Part shown: positions 45,579 through 53,789 of the stretch, one piece after another | Numbering within the stretch: the first letter of the stretch is position 1 | Layout of the letters: every line of letters begins with the position of its first letter | From: Pseudomonas sp. LRP2-20 | GTDB lineage: Bacteria > Pseudomonadota > Gammaproteobacteria > Pseudomonadales > Pseudomonadaceae | Reading direction: 5' to 3' | Assembly: GCF_024349685.1 (NCBI RefSeq) | Contig: NZ_AP025944.1 | Location: 502,001 to 566,000 of the forward strand | DNA: 64,000 bases | Translations under genes and position numbers: made by a program | Notes under the pieces: model-generated | Databases searched by the model: none | The model's input: the letters and a program-made list of their open reading frames with translations, nothing else | What the model was told of the DNA's origin: nothing

Positions 45579-46978
45579 GCCGCAAACAGCAGTTGCTCAA
45601 GCGCCATCGGCGCAACAAGCGCCTGGGTCTGCTTGCCAGCCTGGTCGTACTGGTAGCGTTGGGGGTCTTTGCCTGGTGGTGGCTGCCGCTGTTGCTGCTG
45701 CCGCTGCTCTGGGCCGCTCACGAGGCCTGGTTCGCCGATCACCTGTTCTATGCACCCGGCGAGGATTACGCCTATCGCTTCGGCGAACTGAGCCACCAAG
45801 CGCCGGTCGTGCTGCGTGACGGGCTGCTCAAGGCGGATGCGGCGTTGCAGGGCGATGAAACCCTGGTGCTTGAAGTACGGGTGAAAAGTGGCTGGCTAGG
45901 GCGCTTCCTGGATCCGCGGGTCGAGCTGCATGGCGCCGAATTCGGCGACCGGCAAACCTTCGAACGTGGTGTCGATGGGCTGCGCTTCCTCAACCTTACC
46001 GGCCTGGCGTCAGCTCTGCAGGCGGGCACGCTGCGCCTGCGCGGGCGCCATTGCCGGCTGCAGGGCGAGCCACGCCTGTGGATAACCCCCCGTGTCGAGC
46101 TGCAGCGTCGCCGCGTGATGGTGATCGCGCCGCATGCCGATGATGCCGAGCTGGCTGCCTATGGTTTGTACAGCCAGGCGGACGAGGCTTGGGTGGTGAC
46201 CCTGACCGCAGGTGAGATCGAGGCCGAGCACTATCAGCAGATGGGCCTGGGCAAGTCAGAGGCTGCCCGCCTGAAGGGCCGCCTGCGCGCCTGGGACAGC
46301 ATCGCCGTGCCACGTTGGGGCGGCGTACCAGAATCGCGTTGCGTGCAGTTGGGGTACTTCTGCCTGCAGCTGCCTGCCATGCAGGCGGCCCCCGATCAGC
46401 CTGCCGTGTCCCGCGAAGCAGACATGGCCGATATCCGCCCGTTCCGTCAGTTCAATCCGTTTCCGCTGCCGGCCGACCGCGATGGTGCGCCAACCTGGCA
46501 CAACCTGTTGGCCGACCTGCGCGCCCTGCTGGACATGGCTCGGCCCGAGGTGCTGGTGATGCCGCATCCGCAGCTCGACCCACATCCTGATCATGTCTGT
46601 GCCCAGGCGGCCGTCCTGGAGGCCCTGCAGGGCCTGGCCTGGCAGCCGCAGACGCTGCTGTGTTACGCCAACCACCTGCATGACAACGACCGCTGGCCAA
46701 TGGGTGACAGCGGCGATGGTGTGGCCCTGCCGCCGCAACTGAGCGCCGAACAGGCCTGGGCGCCGTGCGCGTTGCTGCTGGATGTCGCCACCCAGCGTGA
46801 CAAGGCCATGGCCTTGGGCATGATGCACGACCTGCAGCCTCCGGCACCGTTCAAGCGCCGCCTGCGCCGGTTGCTGCAGCGCTGGCTGGCCGGGCGCCGA
46901 GCGTCGCCTTACGGGGAGAACGAGTTCTTCCGCAAGGCCGTGCGCCGGCACGAATTGTTCTGGCGGCGTGAGCTCTAA
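45575..46978 (+). CDS. dnpA: PIG-L family de-N-acetylase (DnpA-type), membrane-anchored
   Basis: 467 residues, start GTG 45575 overlapping the previous stop (GTGA). Residues about 15-55 are two hydrophobic segments (LGLLASLVVLVALGVFAWWW...), so the enzyme is membrane-anchored. The PIG-L/LmbE metal sites follow: MVIAPHADDAELAAYG (PHxDDxE, about residue 187) and MPHPQLDPHPDHVCAQ (HPxxDxHPDH). Family known: Zn-dependent removal of N-acetyl groups from GlcNAc-type sugars. In P. aeruginosa the homologue in the same gene order (PA5002) is DnpA, linked to fluoroquinolone tolerance. Likely substrate: an N-acetylated LPS-core sugar. Confidence 0.85.
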   Translation: MSRKQQLLKRHRRNKRLGLLASLVVLVALGVFAWWWLPLLLLPLLWAAHEAWFADHLFYAPGEDYAYRFGELSHQAPVVLRDGLLKADAALQGDETLVLEVRVKSGWLGRFLDPRVELHGAEFGDRQTFERGVDGLRFLNLTGLASALQAGTLRLRGRHCRLQGEPRLWITPRVELQRRRVMVIAPHADDAELAAYGLYSQADEAWVVTLTAGEIEAEHYQQMGLGKSEAARLKGRLRAWDSIAVPRWGGVPESRCVQLGYFCLQLPAMQAAPDQPAVSREADMADIRPFRQFNPFPLPADRDGAPTWHNLLADLRALLDMARPEVLVMPHPQLDPHPDHVCAQAAVLEALQGLAWQPQTLLCYANHLHDNDRWPMGDSGDGVALPPQLSAEQAWAPCALLLDVATQRDKAMALGMMHDLQPPAPFKRRLRRLLQRWLAGRRASPYGENEFFRKAVRRHELFWRREL

Positions 46979-47015
46979 ACCTGACCGCGGTGGCGCAGAG
47001 CGCCCAAGGAAAGCA

Positions 47016-47972
47016 ATGAAAGTCCTATTTCTGGTACAGAAGGAACAGCGCGCGATTCTCGATCGCCTGTACGACGGCGTCGCGGCCAACTGTGAATGTG
47101 ACCTGCGCTGGCTGAGCAGCGAAGACCAGCGCAACCTGCGCCGTTATTTCAAGCGTGAAGTGCAGGTCGAGCGCTATGACCGCATTGTCTTCTTCCTGCG
47201 CTTCAAGCAAGAGATCCGTCAGGTAGCATTCATCCGCACGGTACCCAACCTGGTCATTCTCGAACATGACGCCTACCAGAACTACATACCCTGCAAGTAC
47301 ACCGGCAAGTTCAGCGCGCATTACCGCAAGCTGCCCTGGGCGCGGGTGATCAGCTCGGGCTACATGGTCAGCGAACGCCTGCGCCAGGAGGGTTTTGACG
47401 CGGTGTTCGTGCCCAAGGGCTACGATGAGCAGCTGCTCGCCGACCAAGGCCGCGAGCGCGATATCGAACTGGCCTTCGTCGGCAGCACCAACAGTGTTGC
47501 CTACAGCGGGCGCAAGGCGCTGCTGGATGAACTGGGGCGGGTCGAGAACCTGGTGGTGACCCGCACCAAGTCGGGTGAGGACTATTGCAACACGCTGAAT
47601 CGTATTCGTTTCTTCGTCAGTGCCGATGTCGGCATGGGCGAGTATATGATCAAGAACTTCGAAGCCATGGCCTGTGGCTGCGTGCTGCTGGCGTTCGACC
47701 AGGGCGAGGAGGAAAATCGCGCTCTCGGTCTGCAGGACATGCACAATGTGGTGTTCTACGACACCATCCCGGTCTTGCAGGCGAAGTTGCGTACTTTGCG
47801 CGCCGACCCGGTACTTGCTGGGAAAATTGCCGAGAATGGTCGTCAACTGGCCGTATCGCGCTTCAGTTTCGGCGAAGTTGGCCGTAGCATCGTTGAACAC
47901 CTGCGTCCAGCACTGAGGCCCCATCCGCCATTGTCTGCATGGCAGCAGCTGCGGTTGAAGCTGGGCTTTTAG
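47016..47972 (+). CDS. ssg: Glycosyltransferase, Ssg-type cell-surface sugar enzyme
   Basis: 318-residue predicted glycosyltransferase. The C-terminal donor half is clear: DIELAFVGSTNSVAYSGRKALLDEL, YCNTLNRIRFFVSADVGMGEYMIKNFEAMACGCVLLAFDQGEEENRALGL (the NFEAMACGC segment is the E-x7-E-like donor motif of GT-B enzymes). The N-terminal half (MKVLFLVQKEQRAILDRLYDGVAAN) is the acceptor part. Start ATG 47016 with AAGGA at 47006-47010. By place after dnpA it matches P. aeruginosa PA5001 (Ssg), known to affect LPS and exopolysaccharide. Confidence 0.8.
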   Translation: MKVLFLVQKEQRAILDRLYDGVAANCECDLRWLSSEDQRNLRRYFKREVQVERYDRIVFFLRFKQEIRQVAFIRTVPNLVILEHDAYQNYIPCKYTGKFSAHYRKLPWARVISSGYMVSERLRQEGFDAVFVPKGYDEQLLADQGRERDIELAFVGSTNSVAYSGRKALLDELGRVENLVVTRTKSGEDYCNTLNRIRFFVSADVGMGEYMIKNFEAMACGCVLLAFDQGEEENRALGLQDMHNVVFYDTIPVLQAKLRTLRADPVLAGKIAENGRQLAVSRFSFGEVGRSIVEHLRPALRPHPPLSAWQQLRLKLGF

Positions 47973-48039
47973 CCACAAGAGCGTGTGCGGCCAGGGACGG
48001 GCAGTGAAAAGTTGATCGTGGTAGCGCGGAGGGAGTACG

Positions 48040-48813
48040 GTGCGTTTCTCTCAGGAAAGCGAAGTCACGCTGGTTGTGACCAGTTGCGGTCGATTCGATC
48101 TGCTCAAGCAAACCCTTGAGAGTTTCGATCGTTACAATACCGCGCCCATACGCGAAGTCTTCATCACTGAAGACTCTGGTGACGATGCCGTGCAGGGTGC
48201 TGTGCCGGAGCACTGGAAGCCCTATTGCACGGTGTTCGTCAACCGGCCCAAGCTTGGCCAGCTGGCCTCGATCGACCTGGCCTACAGCCACGTCAAGACG
48301 ACCTACATCTTCCATTGCGAAGATGACTGGCAGTTCTACCGTGAGGCGTTCGTAGAGGATTCCCAGGCGGTCCTCGATGTCAGTCCGGGGGTGCTGCAGG
48401 TCTGGTTGCGTAGCCATGCCCATGACCTGGCGATCCACAGCCCATACATTTCTCTGGGGGCGCGCCAGGTGATCGCTGGGGTGCCGTTGTATCCGCTGCT
48501 GTCGGAAAAGGCAGATTGGCAGGCGTTCTCGCTCAATCCGGGCTTGCGTCGATTGAGTGATTATCAGCGGTGTGCGCCATTTGCCGCCTATTCTGGTGAG
48601 AAAGCACTTTCCCGGCGCTATGCCGAGCTTAATCTGACTGCGGTCGAGCTGGAGGGCGATGCGGTCTTGCATACGGGCTTCGGCAAGCACGTGACCTTGC
48701 CCGAGGAGGTCCGGCGCAAGGCCAAGCGGCGCAAGCGTGAGCAGGCGAAACTTGCAGTGATGCTGGTAATCGGCGCCGTGATCGGTATGGGAATTACCTT
48801 TCTTGTCAGCTGA
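48040..48813 (+). CDS. GT2-like glycosyltransferase (WapR-like position) with C-terminal membrane helix
   Basis: 257 residues. The N-terminal part EVTLVVTSCGRFDLLKQTLESFDRYNTAPIREVFITEDSGDD has the start of a GT-A nucleotide-sugar fold, and the acidic metal site is probably FHCEDDWQFY (residues about 90-99). The end of the protein, LAVMLVIGAVIGMGITFLVS, is a single membrane helix anchoring it to the inner membrane, preceded by a very basic stretch (RRKAKRRKREQAK). Start GTG 48040 with GGAGGGA upstream. In P. aeruginosa the gene next to ssg is wapR (PA5000), an L-rhamnosyltransferase controlling O-antigen attachment; the same role is possible but not shown. Confidence 0.72.
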   Translation: MRFSQESEVTLVVTSCGRFDLLKQTLESFDRYNTAPIREVFITEDSGDDAVQGAVPEHWKPYCTVFVNRPKLGQLASIDLAYSHVKTTYIFHCEDDWQFYREAFVEDSQAVLDVSPGVLQVWLRSHAHDLAIHSPYISLGARQVIAGVPLYPLLSEKADWQAFSLNPGLRRLSDYQRCAPFAAYSGEKALSRRYAELNLTAVELEGDAVLHTGFGKHVTLPEEVRRKAKRRKREQAKLAVMLVIGAVIGMGITFLVS

Positions 48814-48858
48814 CTCTTCAGTCCCACCAGGCTGGTACCGGACAGGGGCGCTATCACC

Positions 48859-49950
48859 ATGAACATTGTCAACGTGATGTGGGCGGGCGGAAAGCCGTTC
48901 ATGTCCATCCACAGGGTTCACCAGCAAGTGCTATCCCAAGCGGGGGGCGATGCCCGAATCAGTCACTGGCTGCTGCTGGGCAGTGGTCTGTGCCATGGGC
49001 AAGGGCAAATCCGCGAGTGGCACTTGCCGCAGCGTTTGCTCAAGGGCCACGGCCTGTGGCGGCTGATGCGTCCGTGGCTGCGTTTGCGTTTGCGCAAGGC
49101 GCTGATAGAAGCAGGTGCCGAGGTCGTGTTGCTCGATGGCATTGGTGTCGCGCGCCTGGTGCTTCCGCTGCTGGAGCAACTGCCCCAGTTGCGTGCCAAG
49201 GTGCTGTTCCATGGCCGGACCCGCCTGTCACACCGCGATCTGGGCTTGTTGTGCAGTCTGCCTGAAGATCGGTTAAGCGTTGCAGCTGTTTCGCAGACGC
49301 TCGCTCACGCGCTGGCGCATGAGCTGGGGCGACCCGTGCAGGCTTTGCGCGTGGCGTTCGAGCCGCGGGCCTTCATCGAGCCGTTGCTCAGTCGCGAACA
49401 GGCTCGCCAGGCGCTGGCGTTGTCGCACGCCGATGGGCCTGTGCTTGGTGCAGTGGGGCGATTGGTCGAAAGCAAGGGCTTCGAGGTGCTGATAGAAGCC
49501 TTTGCCCAGGTCGCGCCCCAACAACCTCGCATGCAATTGGCAATCATCGGTGAAGGTCCGCTGCGGGCGGCTCTGCAGGCGCACATCGATGAGCTTGGCC
49601 TGGCCGGTCGTGTGCACCTGTGTGGCCATCGCGATGATGTACAGCAGTTGTACCGGGCATTTGACTGGATGATGGTGCCGTCGCGCGCCGAAGGTTTGGG
49701 GCTGGTGGTGCAGGAGGCGGTGATTGCCGATGTGCCGGTCATTTGCAGCGACTTGCCGGTGTTCCGTGAGCAGCTACAGGACTCAGGCCACTATTTACCG
49801 GTCGGTGATGTGGGGGCCTGGGTGAAGTTGATAAAGCACTGTGATGCGGCTTGCGGTCTGGCCTTGGCTGCCCGGCAACATCAGGCGATGGCGCCCGAAG
49901 CGGCTTGGCAGGCTTTCCGCGAAGGCAGTGCAAGCCTGCTGCGTGGCTGA
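48859..49950 (+). CDS. GT4-family glycosyltransferase (additional LPS-core gene)
   Basis: 363-residue retaining GT-B glycosyltransferase. Donor-domain motifs: GAVGRLVESKGFEVLIEAFAQVAPQQPRMQLAIIGEGPLRAALQ, VHLCGHRDDVQQLYRAFDWMMVPSRAEGLGLVVQEAVIADVPVICSDLPVFREQL (E-x7-E equivalent in EGLGLVVQEA). Starts at ATG 48859, 45 bp after the WapR-like gene, and ends 3 bp before the convergent kinase-like gene. It has no counterpart between wapR and waaL in the P. aeruginosa order as I recall it, so it may reflect a species-specific outer-core sugar. Confidence 0.85.
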   Translation: MNIVNVMWAGGKPFMSIHRVHQQVLSQAGGDARISHWLLLGSGLCHGQGQIREWHLPQRLLKGHGLWRLMRPWLRLRLRKALIEAGAEVVLLDGIGVARLVLPLLEQLPQLRAKVLFHGRTRLSHRDLGLLCSLPEDRLSVAAVSQTLAHALAHELGRPVQALRVAFEPRAFIEPLLSREQARQALALSHADGPVLGAVGRLVESKGFEVLIEAFAQVAPQQPRMQLAIIGEGPLRAALQAHIDELGLAGRVHLCGHRDDVQQLYRAFDWMMVPSRAEGLGLVVQEAVIADVPVICSDLPVFREQLQDSGHYLPVGDVGAWVKLIKHCDAACGLALAARQHQAMAPEAAWQAFREGSASLLRG

Positions 49951-49953
49951 GAT

Positions 49954-50559
49954 TCAGCGTACCAGCAAGGCGGCTTCGAATTCAGCCAGTGGGAAGCGGT
50001 CGCCCAGTTTCTCCCGCTCGATGTAACGCACCATATGCTGCACATTGCGGCGGACCATGCGTGCCGACAGCGGTGGGCGCATGAAGCGCATATCCGCCAC
50101 GTCGATCAGGCCCAGGCGCTGATCAGGCGTCATCACCACATTGCCAAGGTGCAGCGAGCGGAAATAGATGCCATTGCGATGCAGCTGATGGATCAGCTTG
50201 ATCAGCTGCGGCAGAGTGGTATCCCAGCTGAAGCCCTCCTCACGCGACAGCTGCAGCAGGGTGCGTCCCGGCAGGGGGCGATACAGCACCGCCGTGCGGC
50301 CCGGCAGGTCCAGTTTGTGCTGGCTGATCACTTCGAGGGTAGGGATGCCCAGCTGCGCCAGGCGCTCGGCATTATCGACGAAACGCTGGGAGTAAGGTCG
50401 TAGCAGTGCAGATGAAATCAGGCGTTTGCGGCGAAAAACCTTGAGGAAATTTCCATCCTCGAGCAGGTAGACTTTTGCCCCGTGGCTGTCAGCTTCCAAT
50501 ACCTGGGCGCCAAGCGTCAGCTGATCGAAGTCGACCTGGGAGAGGTGGGAGCATTGCAT
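49954..50559 (-). CDS. LPS kinase-like small protein with degenerate catalytic loop
   Basis: 201-residue protein with a reduced WaaP/Kdo-kinase-like protein-kinase fold. Seen: nucleotide-binding Lys in GNFLKVFRRKRLIS, then HQLHRNGIYFRSLHLGNVVMTPDQRLGLIDVADMRF. In active kinases of this type the loop reads HxDxxxxN; here it is FRSLHLGN, so the catalytic Asp is Ser, while the following metal Asp (IDVADMR) is kept. The start was set at MQCSHLSQVD (complement 50557-50559) with AAGG 8 bases upstream; an ATG at 50601 has no ribosome site. It is the only minus-strand gene in the LPS cluster. Related pseudomonad genes have been called toluene-tolerance proteins. It may be a pseudokinase. Confidence 0.72.
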   Translation of the reverse strand: MQCSHLSQVDFDQLTLGAQVLEADSHGAKVYLLEDGNFLKVFRRKRLISSALLRPYSQRFVDNAERLAQLGIPTLEVISQHKLDLPGRTAVLYRPLPGRTLLQLSREEGFSWDTTLPQLIKLIHQLHRNGIYFRSLHLGNVVMTPDQRLGLIDVADMRFMRPPLSARMVRRNVQHMVRYIEREKLGDRFPLAEFEAALLVR

Positions 50560-50620
50560 GGATAGGACCTTGTCGTCCGGCAACTGAAAATGACCGGCCA
50601 TAATGCCGAAATTTATGCCT

Positions 50621-50639
50621 TAACACCATGATGGTGTTA
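50621..50639. promoter_or_regulatory. Perfect palindrome between the divergent kinase-like gene and waaL
   Basis: TAACACCAT-G-ATGGTGTTA, 9-bp perfect arms around one base, lying 62 bp from the kinase-like start and 21 bp from the waaL start. An operator-like dyad; the binding protein is unknown. Confidence 0.55.
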
Positions 50640-50659
50640 TGGATCCAGCGGGAGAAGGG

Positions 50660-51835
50660 ATGTTGTATCAGAAAAATTGGGCCAAAGTCTGGCTGGGGTT
50701 CGGGCTGGTCTGGTTTCTCGGCGCCATAGCGCTGGCTCCCAGCAACAAGTTGTACCAGCAAGGACTGATTGCCTTCCTGTGGTTGCCGACACTGCTGCTG
50801 GCTTGGTCGGCGCGTGGCGTGTTGGTCGAAGCTTGGCGGCGCCAGCCCGCCTTGTGGGGCAGCTTGCTATTGCTCATGGTGTGGGGTGGAGCCAGTCTGG
50901 CCTGGTCATCGGCCATGGAGCCGGGGCGAGAAGTCAAACGCCTGCTTTATATAGCGCTGTTCCTGCTCGCTTTCCCCTTGCTGGCCCAAGGTGGTAGCGA
51001 TCGCATGCGGCATTTGTTGCAGATTGGCGGCGGCCTGCTGGCGCTTGCGGCGCTGGTCTCGATAATTCATTTCTATATTTTTCAGGGCCAGCCATTGCTG
51101 GCGCGTCTGGCCGGTATCGGCGAGATCTCCCACCCGATCCTGGGCGCCTATGTCATTGGCGCTGCGACACTGTTGCTGCTGTATCAAGTTCCCCATGCAC
51201 GTATGGGCCAGCTTGTCTGGGCGCTGGCAGTTGCTTGCCTCGCTGCCTTTGCGGTGCTGAGCCAGAGCCGCGGGGCAGTGCTTGCATTGCTGGCGACAGT
51301 GGTCCTGGCACCCTTGTGGCGGCGTGATCGACACAGCCGCTTGCTGGCCCTTGGCGCGCTGCTGGCGACTGCCTTGGCCTTTTACGTGATGTATGACGTC
51401 ATCACCCAGCGCGGCTCATCGTACCGGCCGGAAATTTTCGAAGCGGTGCTGGGCATGATTGGCGAGCATCCGTGGCGCGGTTTGGGCCTGGGCGCGTCTT
51501 ACAGGGTCAACGCCGCCGGTTTGCAATTCGACCATTCACACAACTTGTTTACCCATGTGGCGATCGAGCTCGGTTTGCCGGGAATGCTGCTGTGGATTGC
51601 CGTCTGGCTGTTCACCTTCGGTGAGATCGTGCGGGCCCGCCACACCTTGCTGGGCAAGCTCCTGATGGGGCTTTGGGTGTTCTCGACGCTGGCCATGCAG
51701 TTCGATGCCGCCAGCCTCACCGGTACCCCGCGTGCAGAGTGGTTCATCAGCTGGTTGCCGGTCGGCCTTACCCTGTTGCTGCCATGGGTACGTGCCGAAA
51801 ATGACGCCTGTGGTAAAATTTCCGGCTCAACCTGA
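50660..51835 (+). CDS. waaL: O-antigen ligase
   Basis: 391-residue polytopic inner-membrane protein that joins undecaprenyl-linked O-polysaccharide to lipid A-core in the periplasm. About 11-12 hydrophobic segments. The large periplasmic loop lies at about residues 240-300 (YDVITQRGSSYRPEIFEAVLGMIGEHPWRGLGLGASY) and contains the WaaL-family HSHNLFTHVAIELGLPG, with the conserved catalytic-type His. Start ATG 50660 with GGAGAAGG upstream, preferred over ATG 50639, which lies within the palindrome. The gene is 12 bp before msbA, so both are probably cotranscribed. Confidence 0.9.
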   Translation: MLYQKNWAKVWLGFGLVWFLGAIALAPSNKLYQQGLIAFLWLPTLLLAWSARGVLVEAWRRQPALWGSLLLLMVWGGASLAWSSAMEPGREVKRLLYIALFLLAFPLLAQGGSDRMRHLLQIGGGLLALAALVSIIHFYIFQGQPLLARLAGIGEISHPILGAYVIGAATLLLLYQVPHARMGQLVWALAVACLAAFAVLSQSRGAVLALLATVVLAPLWRRDRHSRLLALGALLATALAFYVMYDVITQRGSSYRPEIFEAVLGMIGEHPWRGLGLGASYRVNAAGLQFDHSHNLFTHVAIELGLPGMLLWIAVWLFTFGEIVRARHTLLGKLLMGLWVFSTLAMQFDAASLTGTPRAEWFISWLPVGLTLLLPWVRAENDACGKISGST

Positions 51836-51847
51836 ACAGCGAGCTCG

Positions 51848-53659
51848 ATGATGGCCGAAACACCGCTACCGGCGGAGCACAGCTCCAGCCTGAAGATCTA
51901 CTTCCGGCTGCTGAGCTACGTGAAACCCTATGTCGGCATTTTCCTGCTGAGCATCGTTGGTTTCGTGATCTTTGCTTCGACCCAGCCCATGCTGGCCGGG
52001 ATTCTCAAATATTTCGTCGACGGGCTGAGCAACCCGGAAGCAGTCCTGTTCCCCAATGTTCCTTATCTGCGCGACCTGCAGTTGCTGCAGGCGGTTCCGC
52101 TGCTGATCATCCTGATCGCGGCGTGGCAAGGCCTGGGCTCGTTCCTGGGCAACTACTTTCTGGCCAAGGTTTCCCTGTGCCTGGTGCATGACCTGCGCGT
52201 GGAACTGTTCAACAAGCTGCTGGTGCTGCCCAACCGCTATTTCGACAACCACAACTCCGGGCACCTGATTTCGCGGATCACCTTCAACGTGACCATGGTC
52301 ACCGGGGCCGCCACCGATGCGATCAAGGTCGTTATCCGTGAAGGCCTGACGGTGGTGTTCCTGTTCGGCTACCTGCTGTGGATGAACTGGCACCTGACCC
52401 TGGTGATGGTCGCTGTCCTGCCGGTGATCGCGGTGATGGTCAGCGTTGCCAGCAAGAAATTCCGCAAGCAGAGCAAGAAGATCCAGTCCGCCATGGGCGA
52501 CGTGACGCATGTCGCTTCCGAGACCATCCAGGGTTACCGGGTGGTCCGCAGCTTCGGCGGTGAAGCCTACGAACAGCAGCGCTTCGACAAGGCCAGCCAG
52601 AGCAACACCGACAAGCAGCTGCACATGACCAAGACCGGCTCGCTGTACACACCGCTGCTGCAGCTGGTGATCTATACCGCCATGGCGGCGCTGATGTTCC
52701 TGGTGCTGTTCCTGCGAGGTGAATCCACTGCCGGTGACCTGGTGGCCTACATCACGGCGGCAGGCCTGTTGCCCAAGCCGATCCGTCAACTGTCGGAAGT
52801 CAGTTCGACCATCCAGAAAGGCCTGGCCGGTGCCGAGAGCATTTTCGAGCAGCTGGATGAGCAGCCGGAGCTCGATAACGGTACCGTAGAGAAGGACCGT
52901 GTGGCAGGCCGCCTGGAAGTGCGCAACCTGAGCTTCACCTACCCCGGCACCGAGCGCGAAGTGCTGAGCGACATCAGCTTCGTCGCCGAGCCTGGGCAGA
53001 TGATTGCGCTGGTCGGGCGCTCGGGCAGCGGCAAGTCGACCCTGGCGGCCTTGATCCCGCGCTTCTACCACCACGACCAGGGGGAGATTCTGCTCGATGG
53101 CGTGGAGATCGAAAACTATCGCCTGCGCAACCTGCGCCGCCATGTATCCCAGGTGACCCAGCACGTCACCTTGTTCAACGATACCGTGGCCAACAACATC
53201 GCCTATGGCGACCTGGCGGGCGCCCCGCGTGCCGATATCGAAGCGGCAGCTGCGGACGCCTACGCCAAGGAGTTTGTCGACCGCCTGCCCAAGGGCTTCG
53301 ATACTGAAGTCGGTGAAAACGGCGTGCTGCTCTCCGGTGGCCAGCGCCAGCGCCTGGCGATTGCCCGGGCATTGCTGAAGAATGCGCCGCTGCTGATCCT
53401 CGACGAAGCCACTTCGGCGCTGGATACCGAGTCCGAGCGGCATATCCAGGCGGCCCTGGATCATGTCATGCAGGGCCGTACCACGCTGGTGATCGCCCAC
53501 CGCCTGTCGACCATCGAGAAGGCCGACTTGATCCTGGTAATGGACCAGGGGCGTCTGGTCGAGCGCGGCACCCATGCCGAACTGCTCGCGGCCAATGGCC
53601 ATTATGCCCGCCTGCATGCCATGGGCCTGGATGAGCCGGTAAAAGCCGATATCACCTGA
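51848..53659 (+). CDS. msbA: Lipid A export ATP-binding/permease protein MsbA
   Basis: 603-residue ABC half-transporter flipping lipid A-core across the inner membrane. Six membrane spans in residues about 20-320 (ARFDNHNSGHLISRITFNVTMV-type coupling region seen as YFDNHNSGHLISRITFNVT). Nucleotide-binding domain from about 350: Walker A GRSGSGKST with Lys396, signature LSGGQRQRLAIARALL, Walker B LLILDEATSALD, and switch His in VIAHRLS. Start ATG 51848; the adjacent ATG at 51851 is equally possible. It lies between waaL and hldE, as in P. aeruginosa. Confidence 0.97.
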   Translation: MMAETPLPAEHSSSLKIYFRLLSYVKPYVGIFLLSIVGFVIFASTQPMLAGILKYFVDGLSNPEAVLFPNVPYLRDLQLLQAVPLLIILIAAWQGLGSFLGNYFLAKVSLCLVHDLRVELFNKLLVLPNRYFDNHNSGHLISRITFNVTMVTGAATDAIKVVIREGLTVVFLFGYLLWMNWHLTLVMVAVLPVIAVMVSVASKKFRKQSKKIQSAMGDVTHVASETIQGYRVVRSFGGEAYEQQRFDKASQSNTDKQLHMTKTGSLYTPLLQLVIYTAMAALMFLVLFLRGESTAGDLVAYITAAGLLPKPIRQLSEVSSTIQKGLAGAESIFEQLDEQPELDNGTVEKDRVAGRLEVRNLSFTYPGTEREVLSDISFVAEPGQMIALVGRSGSGKSTLAALIPRFYHHDQGEILLDGVEIENYRLRNLRRHVSQVTQHVTLFNDTVANNIAYGDLAGAPRADIEAAAADAYAKEFVDRLPKGFDTEVGENGVLLSGGQRQRLAIARALLKNAPLLILDEATSALDTESERHIQAALDHVMQGRTTLVIAHRLSTIEKADLILVMDQGRLVERGTHAELLAANGHYARLHAMGLDEPVKADIT

Positions 53660-53668
53660 CCCGCCTTG

Positions 53669-53691
53669 ATCGGGGCCGAATCGGCCCCGAT
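53669..53691. terminator. Hairpin after msbA
   Basis: Perfect palindrome ATCGGGGCCGA-A-TCGGCCCCGAT, 9 bp past the msbA stop. It may end the waaL-msbA transcript, although there is no T-run. Confidence 0.5.
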
Positions 53692-53744
53692 TGTCACGGG
53701 AATTTTCCAGGGTGTATCTGGCCGTAAAGCCGTCGCCTACCCTG

Positions 53745-53753
53745 TGCTAATAT
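53745..53753 (+). promoter_or_regulatory. Extended -10 promoter candidate for hldE
   Basis: TGCTAATAT, i.e. an extended TGn motif joined to TAATAT, 37 bp upstream of the hldE start and after the msbA hairpin. No convincing -35 box; extended -10 promoters can do without one. Confidence 0.4.
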
Positions 53754-53789
53754 CCTGCCCCTGTTCATTATTTTTCATATGGGTTGCCC

